Of a stretch of 64,000 bases of DNA, positions 16,220 to 25,593 are shown in pieces. A program made the position numbers and the translations under genes. The notes beneath the pieces are model-generated. The model ran no database searches. It was not told where the DNA came from and worked only from the letters and a program-made list of their open reading frames with translations. The stretch comes from Methylobacterium sp. WSM2598 (GTDB lineage: Bacteria; Pseudomonadota; Alphaproteobacteria; Rhizobiales; Beijerinckiaceae): the NCBI RefSeq assembly GCF_000379105.1, contig NZ_KB900609.1, positions 7,399,785 through 7,463,784 on the forward strand, in the 5' to 3' direction. Position 1 is the first letter of the stretch. Each line of letters starts with the position of its first letter.

Positions 16220-17323
16220 ATGCGTGTTGCCAAGCTGCTGATCGCATCGTGCATGCTCGCCACAGCCGGCATCGACACGGCTTCCGCTCAGTTCGTTGAT
16301 CCCTTGAAGGTCTTGGAAGAGGCGAGACGTGATCGCCTCGAACTGGATAAGCGCCTCGCACGCGAGACAGCGGAGCGCAGGCAGAAAGAGAAGGCCGAGC
16401 AAGCTGCGAAAGCGGCTGCGCAGCGGAAGCTTGATGAGCAAAGAGCCTCGGCAATCAGTGGCATCTCACCTGCTACGTCAGCAGAGCAGGCAGGGTCTCC
16501 GCCGAATCCTGCACCCACTTCCGACGCTCCTACGCCGCCAGTAGCATCCGGTGACGCCGGAACCGGAACGACCGGGCCTAACCAACCCGCGGCTCCGGCA
16601 ACTCGCGCGACTGCTGCGGAAGCAGCTGATTCGCCGGCCTCCTCAGAAGGCAGGGCCAACGGAGCGCCCGCCCCCAGCTCTGTCACGACTTCCCAAATCC
16701 AGGCGGATGAACCGGGGGTTCCACTCCTGCCAACTCTAACACCGGGCGCTGTCCGCGACGTCCCTGCTCCTGCCCAGCCGCAGCCCACAGCAGCGCCTGC
16801 TCGGGATGCCGCGGGGCTCGCTGTTGCGTCTCCCCCGCGCGTTCTAATCACGATCGACAAGGCTTCTCAGCGGATGCGGGTGACGGTGGATGGAAAGCTG
16901 CGCCATTCCTGGGCAGTCTCAACTGCCCGAGCGCCGTATAAGACGCCCGCAGGCACGTTCCACCCCTTGCGTCTGGCAAAGGAGCACTACTCCAGGGAGT
17001 GGGATGACGCTCCGATGCCCTACTCCATCTTCTTCACGGCGGCGGGCCACGCTATCCACGCCAGCACCGCCACTCGCCAGCTCGGGCGACCGGCATCGCA
17101 CGGATGCGTCCGACTTGCGCCGGCCAACGCTGCCGCGCTGTTCGCGCTTGTCCGAGCTGTAGGTCCCGGTACCACCAAGGTATCCATCACGAACGGAGCG
17201 TCAGCAGGGAAGACTGCACGGAGCCGCACTGCCGATGCGCGTGCCCGCGCGCGTGGTCATCATGCCCGACGTGTACCTGCTGAGATTTGGCAGGTCGGCT
17301 CCACGGTTGGCTGGAACGAGTAG
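16220..17323 (+). CDS. Secreted L,D-transpeptidase (YkuD) with coiled-coil and linker
   Basis: 367 residues from the ATG at 16220 (GGAG upstream). A signal peptide of about 24 residues (ends ASAQ) is followed by a charged, probably coiled-coil stretch at about residues 30-75, a long Pro/Ala/Ser/Thr-rich linker to about 205, and a YkuD catalytic domain. The active-site motif SHGCVRL with the catalytic Cys is at about residues 292-298. Such enzymes cross-link peptidoglycan or attach proteins to it in the periplasm. The linker would let the domain reach the wall. Its end abuts a recombinase remnant on the other strand. An M23 peptidase lies 440 bp away, convergent. Confidence 0.9.
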   Translation: MRVAKLLIASCMLATAGIDTASAQFVDPLKVLEEARRDRLELDKRLARETAERRQKEKAEQAAKAAAQRKLDEQRASAISGISPATSAEQAGSPPNPAPTSDAPTPPVASGDAGTGTTGPNQPAAPATRATAAEAADSPASSEGRANGAPAPSSVTTSQIQADEPGVPLLPTLTPGAVRDVPAPAQPQPTAAPARDAAGLAVASPPRVLITIDKASQRMRVTVDGKLRHSWAVSTARAPYKTPAGTFHPLRLAKEHYSREWDDAPMPYSIFFTAAGHAIHASTATRQLGRPASHGCVRLAPANAAALFALVRAVGPGTTKVSITNGASAGKTARSRTADARARARGHHARRVPAEIWQVGSTVGWNE

Positions 17324-17369
17324 AACAGCTTCGGCCAAGTCAGCGTGGGCACCTGCCTCGCCTCGAACA

Positions 17370-17645
17370 TTCGGCAGCTTCACCGCCTCCAAGCAGGTGC
17401 GTAACGCCGTCAGATAGGCCCGGCCAGGATAGCGGCCCATGGTCATAGCAAGTGGATTACCCGTCTTCGAGTGTCCGACCACATCAGCGATCCGCTGACG
17501 GAAGATAGCAACACCATCCCCAGGCGCGACCATGGCCTTACGGATGAACCAGCGTCGGACGGAGCGAAGATCAACGCGCGGCTGTCGCTTCCCACCAGAT
17601 CGATGACCGCCGCCGAGTGCGATGCGCTTCCGAGTGAACGCTTGT
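17370..17645 (-). pseudogene. Tyrosine recombinase C-terminal fragment
   Basis: The minus-strand frame reads VDLRSVRRWFIRKA, IADVVGHSKTGNPLAMTMGR and YPGRAYLTALRTCLEAVKLP. The Arg of the SxRRxF motif, the His of VGH and a Tyr in GRY correspond to active-site positions of phage-type integrases. No core-binding N-terminal domain is present and the flanking sequence in the frame is not family-like, so this is a relic. Confidence 0.65.
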
Positions 17646-17763
17646 GAACTCGGGGCTCCACGTCCACACGAAGCGTTGGTGTGAACGGGCAACTCGCGGG
17701 AGATCGGGGTGCACGGGCACGTCGCGCGCCGAAGTAGCGGTCTTGGCGTTCTATTTTGGTTCA

Positions 17764-18624
17764 TCAGCGCATAATCATGAGAGATGAGGCAGTGATCCTT
17801 GACTCGATCGCCCTCATCCTGTGGTCATGCTCAGCCCATTTCTCGGCCAATCTGGAAGGTCCAGCCGCTATCCGCCGGGCGAGCGTATGCTGCGCTAACT
17901 GAGGCAGCTTTGTAGCGGGCTGCGCAAGCGGGACTGCCGAAATTTCGAGTGCCGCAACTCGCTGGGCGGAGGTGGTGGCAGTCCGCCCGTCTGTGGGTGG
18001 GGCCTTCTGGACTTTTGCCGCGACGCGCACACCTCCCGGCGCATAAATGTCCATAGGATCAACGAAGTCGCCGTTGACCAGCACCTCGAAGTGGAGATGC
18101 GGCCCCGTCGAGAGACCCGTACTGCCCACAAACCCAATCACCTGCCCCTGGCGCACCCTGGTCCCAGGCTGGATGTCCGTGCCGAAGCGAGACATGTGAG
18201 AGTAGGCAGTGACCACACCATCAGCATGCTGGATCTCCAGACGCCGGCCGTAGCCTGCAGCCCATTTCGCCAAGACCACCGTTCCCTCACCGGCTGAGAG
18301 AATCGGTGCGCCGAGCCGGGCAGCCCAATCAACACCGGTATGCATCTTGGACGAATGGAGAATGGGATGCCGCCGGATGCCGAAGCCCGACCGTAAATTC
18401 CCGTCAGCTACAGGTTTGCCAAGTATGAGCTTCTTGAGCGGAAGCTCTTCCGTAAGACTTGCGTACGTGGGCGGGTCAACGTCCGGGGGCAGAGGCAGAG
18501 TAGACAGCACCGCCTCAATATCGATCGCCGGAGTAGACCTTGCTGGGCTTGCGAGTATGCCAAGGCCTACCGTCAGAGCGCAACAGGATGACAGACCTTT
18601 CCCGGTCAGGCGGGGTACAAGCAT
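17764..18624 (-). CDS. Secreted M23 family metallopeptidase (LytM-type)
   Basis: 286 residues starting at the ATG at 18624; the hydrophobic leader (SCCALTVGLGILASPARS) supports export. The M23 zinc site is complete: His95 and Asp99 in MHTGVDW, and GPHLHFE with His176 and His178, in the usual RSGFGIRRHP context. It should cleave peptide bridges in peptidoglycan, or act as an activator of amidases. A C-terminal tail of about 80 residues is Ala/Arg-rich. Convergent with the L,D-transpeptidase gene across a recombinase remnant. Confidence 0.9.
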   Translation of the reverse strand: MLVPRLTGKGLSSCCALTVGLGILASPARSTPAIDIEAVLSTLPLPPDVDPPTYASLTEELPLKKLILGKPVADGNLRSGFGIRRHPILHSSKMHTGVDWAARLGAPILSAGEGTVVLAKWAAGYGRRLEIQHADGVVTAYSHMSRFGTDIQPGTRVRQGQVIGFVGSTGLSTGPHLHFEVLVNGDFVDPMDIYAPGGVRVAAKVQKAPPTDGRTATTSAQRVAALEISAVPLAQPATKLPQLAQHTLARRIAAGPSRLAEKWAEHDHRMRAIESRITASSLMIMR

Positions 18625-19127
18625 TGCAGAGCCCTCATCCGATCCGCACAACTGGCGTTCGACGCTCGAGAGTCGCTCTGTGTCCGTACCCGACCTAGGA
18701 TCGCCTGCTCCGGGTTGAGCACGTCCTCCGTGAAGGGGGCACTGAGCGTCCGTTCCCAGCGGCATGCTTGATCGAAGATGGTTGACGAACCTCTAAGCAT
18801 TGCCAGCTTGCCTCGCGCTCCGGTTTCATGTCGCCCTGGGCATTCTTCCCGATGCGCTGGTGAGAGGTGGGTGGCTATGACCGGGTAGCCACTCCCGGGA
18901 CACGCGCCATGTCGCAGGCTGCTCACAACCCCGCTGCTCGGCATTGACTCTGTCGAGGGACGCGTCTGATGGCACGATCGAAACGGTCCTGATCACACCG
19001 ATGTGCTGCCACGTTTCGCGTTTCGTTGGCAGGCGCGTCACTGCCGGGCCATGTCGCCCGGGTGCCCGCCGGGATCGCGATCGGCGCAACTAAGCTAATG
19101 GCCGGACCGATCCAGACTGGGTGAGAA
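18625..19127. other. Non-coding stretch
   Basis: About 500 bp upstream of the M23 gene with no recognisable coding sequence on either strand. Short open frames present show no domain features. It should hold the M23 promoter. Confidence 0.5.
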
Positions 19128-19220
19128 TGACCCTGAGCGGCCCCTCGCGGCGGATGTCGGGAATGTGCGGTCGCGAGGGTTTTGCGGCCGTTTGAGTTCG
19201 TGATACGGTTTTCTCGAGCG
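19128..19220 (+). repeat. Dispersed repeat family 2, copy 2
   Basis: TGACCCTGAGCGGCCCCTCG followed by GCGGATGTCGGGAATGTGCGG, then a GGTTTTGCGGCCGTTTG tail that parallels the copy near 53234. Confidence 0.6.
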
Positions 19221-19317
19221 AGGAAGGGGAAGAGCGCCATCGGCGAGGCTCGGTGACGCAGAGCTCGGCCCCAGATACCCACCCTAATCAGCACGCCTCT
19301 GAGCTCGGCCACCTTCC

Positions 19318-20736
19318 CTACCGCAGGGTACATCGTTCAATCGCCTGAACCAGCCGTTCGCACACGCGGTCGAGGTCCTTTGTCGGCGCGGTCGCGACAC
19401 CCAGCAGAAGCGCCGACCTGGCTCCGTCCAATGACGTATACCAGGGCGAAAGAGGCGTTGGGGACATGCCGAGCAGCCAGACCTCGCTCGCCACACGCAG
19501 GTCGGACGTCGAGCCGGGCAACCTCAGTAGTACGGCCAACCCGGACGTCGTGAGCTGATCGGCGGCGACAAAGCCCCTGAGGCGCTCTATCACCGCCTGC
19601 CGTTTCGTGGCGTAGGCGCGCTTGGTGCGCCTCAGATGACGCATGTAGTGCCCCTCGCGCATGAACTCGGCGATCGCAAGTTGGACCGACGGACCCGGCG
19701 GCGGCGAGAGGCACGCGGCCGTCTCAGCAAACCGCGAGACCATTTCGGCGGGCGCGACCACGAAACCGAGCCGCAGGCTAGGGCTGATCGTCTTGCTGAA
19801 TGAGCCGATGTGGATGACGCGGCCCGCGCGATCGAGCGAGGCGAGCGCCGGCGCAGCCCGCCCCGACAATTGCAGCTCGCTGAGGTAGTCGTCCTCGATG
19901 ATCCAGGCACGGTTCGTCGAGGCCCACTCCAAGAGACGAAGGCGTCTCTCAAGCGAAAGAGCGCCACCTAGAGGCGCCTGCTGACCGGGCGTCACCAGCA
20001 CAAGTTTGGCGTCCGGATGGAGGCGCAGCCCCTGGTCGACATCCATTCCGTCTGCGTCGACCGGGATCGGCGCGAGCGACAGGCGCGCGAGCTCCAGAGC
20101 CCTTCGAGACCAAGGGAAGCCGGGGTCCTCCATCCATGCCTTGCGGCCGTCGAGGCCAAGGACGTGGAGCGTCAGGCCGAGTCCCCCACCGAACCCAGCC
20201 GTAATGATCACCTGGGAGGGCGAGCAAGCGAGCCCTCGAGCGACGGCCAGATAGCCTGCGATCTCGCGCCTGAGGTCGAGCTCGCCCCTCGGGTCTGGAT
20301 AGAGCGGCGAGGCGCTCGCCTCGGCGCGTACCGCGCGCGCACGAAGGCGCGACAGGAGGGTCGCCGGGAAGGTATCGCTCCCCGGCACTCCCATCTGGAA
20401 GTGAGCCGGTCCCTGGATCATTGCCTCGTAGGCTGCAATGAACGGCCCCGCGTCTGCGGGCTCCCCGCCGCCCGCTCGGCTTCGAGGCCGCTGTGCGACG
20501 CGCGTGCCCGTGGCGCGGGAGGCCTCGATCAGCTGGGCGGCGGCGAGCTTCTCGTAGGCCGTCCGCACCGTCCCGCGGGCCACCCCGAGCTGCGCCGCGA
20601 GGTCCTGCCATGATGGCAATCGCGCGCCGGGGCTCAGCACGCCATCGTTGATGGCCTTGGAGATCCCCAGCTGGATCTGCTCGGCCAGCGAACGCTGCGC
20701 CGATCGGTCGAGGCTTAACGTCAGCGCTTTGGCCAT
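19318..20736 (-). CDS. MocR-type regulator (GntR helix-turn-helix fused to aminotransferase-like domain)
   Basis: 472 residues. A GntR winged helix occupies about residues 12-82 (AAQLGVARGTVRTAYEKLAA), followed by a fold-type I PLP-binding domain with EDDY at 281-284 and the PLP-anchoring Lys315 in GSFSKT. MocR regulators bind PLP and often activate pyridoxal or amino-acid metabolism genes. It is divergent from the HD-domain gene that starts 201 bp away, and so may control it. Full length, no damage. It is not expected to be an active aminotransferase. Confidence 0.92.
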   Translation of the reverse strand: MAKALTLSLDRSAQRSLAEQIQLGISKAINDGVLSPGARLPSWQDLAAQLGVARGTVRTAYEKLAAAQLIEASRATGTRVAQRPRSRAGGGEPADAGPFIAAYEAMIQGPAHFQMGVPGSDTFPATLLSRLRARAVRAEASASPLYPDPRGELDLRREIAGYLAVARGLACSPSQVIITAGFGGGLGLTLHVLGLDGRKAWMEDPGFPWSRRALELARLSLAPIPVDADGMDVDQGLRLHPDAKLVLVTPGQQAPLGGALSLERRLRLLEWASTNRAWIIEDDYLSELQLSGRAAPALASLDRAGRVIHIGSFSKTISPSLRLGFVVAPAEMVSRFAETAACLSPPPGPSVQLAIAEFMREGHYMRHLRRTKRAYATKRQAVIERLRGFVAADQLTTSGLAVLLRLPGSTSDLRVASEVWLLGMSPTPLSPWYTSLDGARSALLLGVATAPTKDLDRVCERLVQAIERCTLR

Positions 20737-20937
20737 GCGCTCATAGTACAGCGTTTTTGCGCATTCTTGGTGCTTTTCGCTGGCCCAGGCGGGGACGATC
20801 TTCAGGCCTCAAGCACCGGCCGGAGGCCACTCAGGGCACGGGCCGTGCTGACGCGATTTCAGCGCGCTGATGCGGACTTGGCGCTGGACGGTGGGCCGGT
20901 GACGCGGAGGGTTCCGCAATCGAACAGGAGCACTGTG

Positions 20938-21588
20938 ATGATCCAGGAGATTTCGGGTGTCAGCGTTCCCGACAGCGCCCTCGCGCGGAAGGTGACCGAG
21001 TTCGTCCGCGACACCGAAGGCGACCTGCTCTTCCACCATTCGGTGCGGGTCTATTTCTGGGGCGCTCTGAAGGGCCGACGCATGGGCATGACCTTCGACG
21101 CCGAGCTGCTCTACGCGGCTGCCATGTTCCACGACATCGGCCTGACGGGCTCGTTCCGCGACAGCCAGCTTCGGTTCGAAGTCGATGGGGCGAACGCCGC
21201 GCGTGACTTCCTGCGCAGCCACGGCTTGCCGGACACCGATCTTGAGATCGTGTGGAACGCGATCGCCCTTCACACTACGCCCGGGATCCCGGAGTTCATG
21301 CGGCCAGAGATCGCATTGGTCCAGGCGGGAGCCGGCATGGACGTCGCGGGCCGCGGATACGACGAGTTCACCGTTGCGGAGCGTCAGGCGGTTGTCGCGG
21401 CGGCTCCTCGCGACCCGCATTTCGAGCATGGGATCATCGACGCCTTCTACGAAGGCATGAAGCACCGTCCCGGCAGCACCGTCGGGACATTCAACGACGA
21501 CGTGCTGGCCTACAAGGATCCGCAGTTCCGCAGGATCGACATGTGCAGCGTCATCCTGTCCTCGAAGTGGGCCGCGGCAGGCCGCTGA
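20938..21588 (+). CDS. HD domain-containing protein (cyanamide hydratase-like)
   Basis: 216 residues from the ATG at 20938, with AGGAG upstream. Metal-binding residues of an HD domain: His33/His34 in LFHHSVRV and His65-Asp66 in AAMFHDIGL. The arrangement resembles the HD family that includes cyanamide hydratases rather than (p)ppGpp hydrolases. Reaction unknown. Divergent from the MocR gene and followed 60 bp later by a broken SDR gene, so the original unit was probably MocR / HD protein-SDR. Confidence 0.85.
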   Translation: MIQEISGVSVPDSALARKVTEFVRDTEGDLLFHHSVRVYFWGALKGRRMGMTFDAELLYAAAMFHDIGLTGSFRDSQLRFEVDGANAARDFLRSHGLPDTDLEIVWNAIALHTTPGIPEFMRPEIALVQAGAGMDVAGRGYDEFTVAERQAVVAAAPRDPHFEHGIIDAFYEGMKHRPGSTVGTFNDDVLAYKDPQFRRIDMCSVILSSKWAAAGR

Positions 21589-21648
21589 CTCACACGTCCC
21601 CAGACCCGCACGTGACGCGCCGGTTCCTACCAGGAGCAAGAGCTCGAC

Positions 21649-22466
21649 ATGATCGAACGCATCTTCCTCGTGACCGGCGCCAGCAGGGGCATAGGCCGCG
21701 CGCTGTCAGAACGCCTGGCAAAGGCTGGGCACCGCGTGGTTGGGATCGCCCGCGCCGAGGACCCGGCGTTTCCGGGCACACTGGTCCCGATCGACCTGAA
21801 CGACACGCGCGCTGCGCAAGCGGCCATCGCTGAACTCGCCGAGCGAATTTCGTTCGACGGGGTCGTCAACAACGTCGGCCTGGCGCGGCTAGCCCCCCTT
21901 GGGCAGATCGATCTGGCCGATGTCGACGATCTCTTCAGGATGAATGTGCATCCCGCGCTCGTGGCCACGCAGGCGATCTTGCTGGCGCTGCGGGGAAGGG
22001 ATGGGGACGGATCGTCCACGTGAGCCGCCTCGTGGTGACCGGAACGCCCCTGCGCAGCGCTTACGCCGCGGCTAAGGCGGCGCTGAACAGCCATTCGGAC
22101 GTGGGCCATGGAATTGGCCGAGACCGGCATCGCCGTGAACGCGGTCGCGCCAGGGCCCGTCGAGACGGAGATGTTCCGCCGCAACACCCCGGTCGGCAGC
22201 CAAGCTGAAGCCCGCTTTCTCTCCATGATCCCGACGCGGCGACGAGAGCAAGAACCGATCGCGTTGCAATCGGCTCTTGCTCTAGGCCTCTGGTTTTGAG
22301 GCATTTTCCGCGGTGAACCGGCGTCCACTTCGCCGGAAAATGCTCTAGCCGGCCCGAGGAGATCGCCGCCGCCATCGAGTTTCTCCTGTCCGAGGACGCC
22401 GGCTTCACCACGGGGCAGACCCTCTTCGTCGATGGCGGCGGTTCGATTGGCAAGGCGATGGCGTAA
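21649..22466 (+). pseudogene. Short-chain dehydrogenase gene broken by two frameshifts and a repeat insertion
   Basis: The N-terminus is normal (TGASRGIG at the start, VVNNVGLARL). Near 22005 the frame shifts; the next frame holds WGRIVHVS and the YAAAK active site. Near 22105 it shifts again into MELAETGIAVNAVAPGPVET. At 22245-22346 a 102-bp repeat interrupts it, after which RPEEIAAAIEFLLSEDAGF and the FVDGGGSIG C-terminus resume. All parts of a FabG-like enzyme are present in order but cannot be read as one protein. Confidence 0.85.
22245..22346 (-). repeat. 102-bp two-hairpin repeat, copy B (inside SDR gene)
   Basis: AGAGCAAGAACCGATCGCG ... GGAAAATGCTCT, inverted relative to copy A. Its second hairpin uses GAGCAAGA/TCTTGCTC in place of GAGCAGCA/TGCTGCTC, changed on both arms. 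Sequence of the dehydrogenase continues on both sides. Confidence 0.9.
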
Positions 22467-22513
22467 GGTCTGAAGGCGATCAATCCCTCTGGCCCGGTGC
22501 TTGCTGGCATACT

Positions 22514-22615
22514 AGAGCATATCCAGACGAAGTGGATGCTGGTTCGGCGCAGGAAATGCGAAAATATTAATGACTTAGAGTAATATATGATTGCAGCGCG
22601 ATCGGATCCTGCTCA
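22514..22615 (+). repeat. 102-bp two-hairpin repeat, degraded copy C
   Basis: AGAGCATATCCAGACGAAG, then GTGGATGCTGGTTCGGCGC; the second hairpin has decayed on its left arm (GAGTAATATATGATT) while the right arm remains (ATCGGATCCTGCTC). Confidence 0.75.
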
Positions 22616-22666
22616 AGTGCTCCTATCCGACGAGGCGGCAGTTCAACATCGCACCGGAGAGCCGTT

Positions 22667-23104
22667 ATGATCATAGTCGCCCATCCCGCGTTGAGGACCG
22701 CCATGATCGCCGCAGGCGCCCTCGCCCTGTCCGCCCTTCGAACGTCTGATGCGCACGAGGCCAGCAGCGCCGGCCATGAGACGGTGACGCCGGTCATGCA
22801 GCAGGCCTTGGCCAACGCTTCCGGCAAGACTCTGTCGGCCGTCGTGGTGACGTATGCACCGGGGCAAGCCTCGCCGGCTCACAGGCACGCAGGCAGTGTC
22901 TTCGCGTATGTGCTCTCCGGAGAGATCCGCTCCCAGAACTCCGCGACTGGCGCGGCTCGCGTCTACAAGGCAGGCGAGAGCTTCTTTGAGCCTCCCGGCA
23001 GCGAACACCTCATCTCAGAGAACGCTAGCAGGACCGAGCCAGCACGCCTGCTTGCGGTCTTCGTCGCGGATGATGGCGCCGTTCTCACCACCCCGAGCAA
23101 ATGA
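22667..23104 (+). CDS. Secreted small cupin protein
   Basis: 145 residues with an N-terminal hydrophobic segment (LRTAMIAAGALALSALRTS) followed by a mature sequence with a cupin core: SPAHRHAGSVFAYVLSGEI gives the HxH...E motif 1 and PPGSEHLISENAS motif 2. GGAGAG precedes the ATG. Likely a metal-binding periplasmic protein; reaction unknown. The quinone-oxidoreductase gene starts 10 bp after its stop, so they form an operon. Confidence 0.85.
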   Translation: MIIVAHPALRTAMIAAGALALSALRTSDAHEASSAGHETVTPVMQQALANASGKTLSAVVVTYAPGQASPAHRHAGSVFAYVLSGEIRSQNSATGAARVYKAGESFFEPPGSEHLISENASRTEPARLLAVFVADDGAVLTTPSK

Positions 23105-23114
23105 GGAGGTGACC

Positions 23115-24080
23115 ATGACCAATGTCGATCGTGCCGCCTCAGATTCATCCATTATGACCGCGGCGCGCATCCACGCGTTTGGCAATGTCGATGCGATTGT
23201 GCTGGAAGAGATCGAGCGGCCGACAGCTGCCGAAGGTGAGGTGCTCGTCCGTGTCGAAGCTGCGGGCGTTGGCCCCTGGGATGCCTGGATCCGGGCTGGG
23301 AAGAGCGTACTGCCGCAACCGCTGCCACTGACCCTTGGCTCGGACATCTCCGGCATCGTGGAAGCGGTCGGCCCCGCAGTGACCGGCCTGCATGTCGGCG
23401 ATCCCATCTTCGGCGTCACGAACGCCCGCTTCACGGGCGGCTACGCGGAGTACGCCGTCGCCTCGGCGGACATGATCGCACGGCGCCCCGCATCACTGGG
23501 TGCGGTCGAAGCCGCAGCGGTTCCGGTGGTTGCCGTTACGGCCTGGCAGGCACTCTTCGAGCAGGCGAATGTCCAGCACGGCGATACAGTTCTGATCCAC
23601 GGCGGTGCGGGCGCCGTTGGAGCCTATACTGTACAATTCGCCAAGCAGGCAGGAGCCCTCGTCATCGCGACTGCGAGCGAGCGGGACAGAGACTTCGTCG
23701 AAGGTCTTGGGGCAGACAAGGTCGTGAACTACCGATCTGCGCGCTTTGAGGATATTGCGACGAGTGTCGATGCGGTAATCGATCTCGTCGGTGGCGAAAC
23801 GCAGAAGCGCTCCTTCTCGGTCTTGAGGCCGGGCGGCGTGCTGATCTCGGCGGTCTCACAGCCTGATCAGACCCTCGCGCAAGTACACGGTGTGCGCGCT
23901 GCCTTCTTTCTCGTGGAAGTTACGCGTACGCGCCTTGAGACGATTGTGGCAATGATCGACGAAGGTCGCGTGACCGTCGATGTCGGTCTGACGCTCCCGA
24001 TTGCGGAGGCTCGAACGGCTCATCACCTTCTCGAAGGGCGTTCGGCCAAACCCCGCGGCAAGATTGTACTGACTATGTAG
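23115..24080 (+). CDS. NADP-dependent quinone oxidoreductase-like MDR protein
   Basis: 321 residues from the ATG at 23115, which has a textbook AGGAGGT seven bases upstream. Medium-chain dehydrogenase fold: GroES-like N-domain (LGSDISGIVEAVGPAVTGL) and Rossmann domain with HGGAGAVGAYTVQFAKQAGA, the quinone-reductase form of the cofactor motif. The zinc ligands of alcohol dehydrogenases are absent, as in QOR enzymes. Likely reduces quinones or enones. Co-transcribed with the cupin gene. Confidence 0.9.
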   Translation: MTNVDRAASDSSIMTAARIHAFGNVDAIVLEEIERPTAAEGEVLVRVEAAGVGPWDAWIRAGKSVLPQPLPLTLGSDISGIVEAVGPAVTGLHVGDPIFGVTNARFTGGYAEYAVASADMIARRPASLGAVEAAAVPVVAVTAWQALFEQANVQHGDTVLIHGGAGAVGAYTVQFAKQAGALVIATASERDRDFVEGLGADKVVNYRSARFEDIATSVDAVIDLVGGETQKRSFSVLRPGGVLISAVSQPDQTLAQVHGVRAAFFLVEVTRTRLETIVAMIDEGRVTVDVGLTLPIAEARTAHHLLEGRSAKPRGKIVLTM

Positions 24081-24215
24081 CTCGTCTATAGCGGCGAAGC
24101 CCGCCCGCGTGTCCTTCACAGCATTGCGGCGGACTAGCTTCTTCGTGGGATAGGCGTCGACAGCTCTTATATCCTGATTGTACCGCCCGCGGATTGTGAG
24201 ACACCGATCTGAAGC

Positions 24216-25101
24216 CTACGCGGCCAGAGCCGCGGGTGGAAGCTGCGCAGCGCGGATGGCTGCCGGTGGGCGGAACCCGTGCCGCTCGATCAGCCACGTC
24301 TCGTTGTAGGTCTGGCGAAACGCCAGCAGGGCTCGGCGGAGATCCTCGACGGTGTCGAAGCGCTCCCCCCAGAGCAGGTTCTCCTTGAGCGTGCGGATGA
24401 AGCGCTCGGCGCAGCCGTTGCCCTCCGGCGCAGGCACAAAGGCGGGCGAATTCGCGATGCCCAAGAAGGCCAGTTCGGCCTGGAAGTCATCCGACATGTG
24501 CTGGCTGCCGTGGTCGTGCCGGACACTCAGACCAGCAGCGACCTTCGCCGCAAAACCGCCGAAGCGCTGCCGCACGCCCTGGCGGATCGGCTCCAGCGCC
24601 TCAAAGCGCGTGGCGCGCCGCGCTGCGTGCAGGCCCACGCACTCGGCCGAGCAGTGGTCGACGGCCACGAACACCGCGACCTGCCCCTCGCCGGTCCAGG
24701 TGGTGGTCAGGTCGGTCCCCCACATCGTGTCCACCGCCTCCGGGATGATGGTGCCGTCGTGGGTGCGCGGGCCGCGCGGCGCGCCGACGCGAGACGGGGC
24801 GAGCAGATCATGGTTGCGCATCAGGCGCAGCACGCGGCACTTGGAGGTGCGCACGCCCGTGTGGCGCAGGCGCGCCCAGACCTTGCGGTGGCCCTCGCCG
24901 TGGAAGGGGCTGCCGGTGAGGGTGGCGCGGATTTCCTCCAGCCGCATCCGGCATCGGGCCGATCGGGCCGGGACGCCGCGCCGGCTCGGGCCGGGCGGGT
25001 GAGAGGTGGCGGTGGACGGTGGCGCGCGACACGCCCCAGATCCGGCACACCCGGGCCAGCCCGTAAGCTGTGCCGCTGGACGGCGAGACGACCTGGCTCA
25101 T
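24216..25101 (-). pseudogene. IS3-like transposase OrfB, frameshifted
   Basis: Starts MSQVVSPSSGTAYGLARVCR and is readable to about 24945, where the frame moves by one base; the other frame carries the rest (RLEEIRATLTGSPFHGEGH and the integrase core). Catalytic segments TMWGTDLT, VDHCSAECVG and GNGCAERFIRTLKE provide the DDE residues. The start overlaps the OrfA stop by 4 bp. One indel separates the N-terminal HTH from the catalytic domain. Confidence 0.8.
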
Positions 25102-25397
25102 GGCCGCGACCTCCTGCGGGCCAAAGGGCCGGGGCCCCGCGCCTCCAGGGCAGCGATCTTGGCCTCCAGCAACTCGCGCTCGAGCAGCATCTCGCCAAGC
25201 CTGGCCTTCAGTTGCCCGCTCTCCAGCGCCTCGCCGTCGGCGGGTCGGGTCGCCAAGCTGGCTTCGCCCGCCGCCAGGAAGGCGTCGCGCCAGCCCGACA
25301 GGGTTGCGGCGGTCACGCCCGGGCTGCGCGAGACGCTCTCCAGGTCCTCGCCGCGCAGCAGCCGGAGCACCGCATCCCGCTTGCGCTGCCGGGACAT
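25098..25397 (-). CDS. IS3-like transposase OrfA
   Basis: 99 residues from the ATG at 25397 (the frame is open further upstream, but family proteins start about here with MSRQRKRDAVLRLLRG). Contains a helix-turn-helix (VTAATLSGWRDAFLAAGE) and a Leu-rich C-terminal coiled coil. DNA-binding half of the transposase; overlaps OrfB by 4 bp. Confidence 0.8.
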   Translation of the reverse strand: MSRQRKRDAVLRLLRGEDLESVSRSPGVTAATLSGWRDAFLAAGEASLATRPADGEALESGQLKARLGEMLLERELLEAKIAALEARGPGPLARRRSRP

Positions 25398-25593
25398 GCG
25401 CCCGCCTCGGCCGGGACCAGCCGCGCCGGCATCCACCCTCGTGTGTGTGGTCATCGGCCTCACCCCGGCCGCGGAGACCGTCCGCTAACGGGGTGTCTCA
25501 AGCAACCGTGGGGCGGAGGACGATCGGGCTTATGGCAGACGCGTCGATGCCTCTATAATTATAAACGCATTAACACTCGTAGTAATCAGGAAC

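Larger units (their letters stand above)
24197..25500 (-). mobile_element. IS3-like insertion sequence (1304 bp)
   Basis: Bounded by inverted ends TGAGACACC (24197-24205; complement at 25492-25500). Encodes an HTH OrfA and a DDE integrase-core OrfB on the minus strand. No obvious target duplication is visible. OrfB is frameshifted, so the element is probably inactive unless that shift is programmed. Confidence 0.8.
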
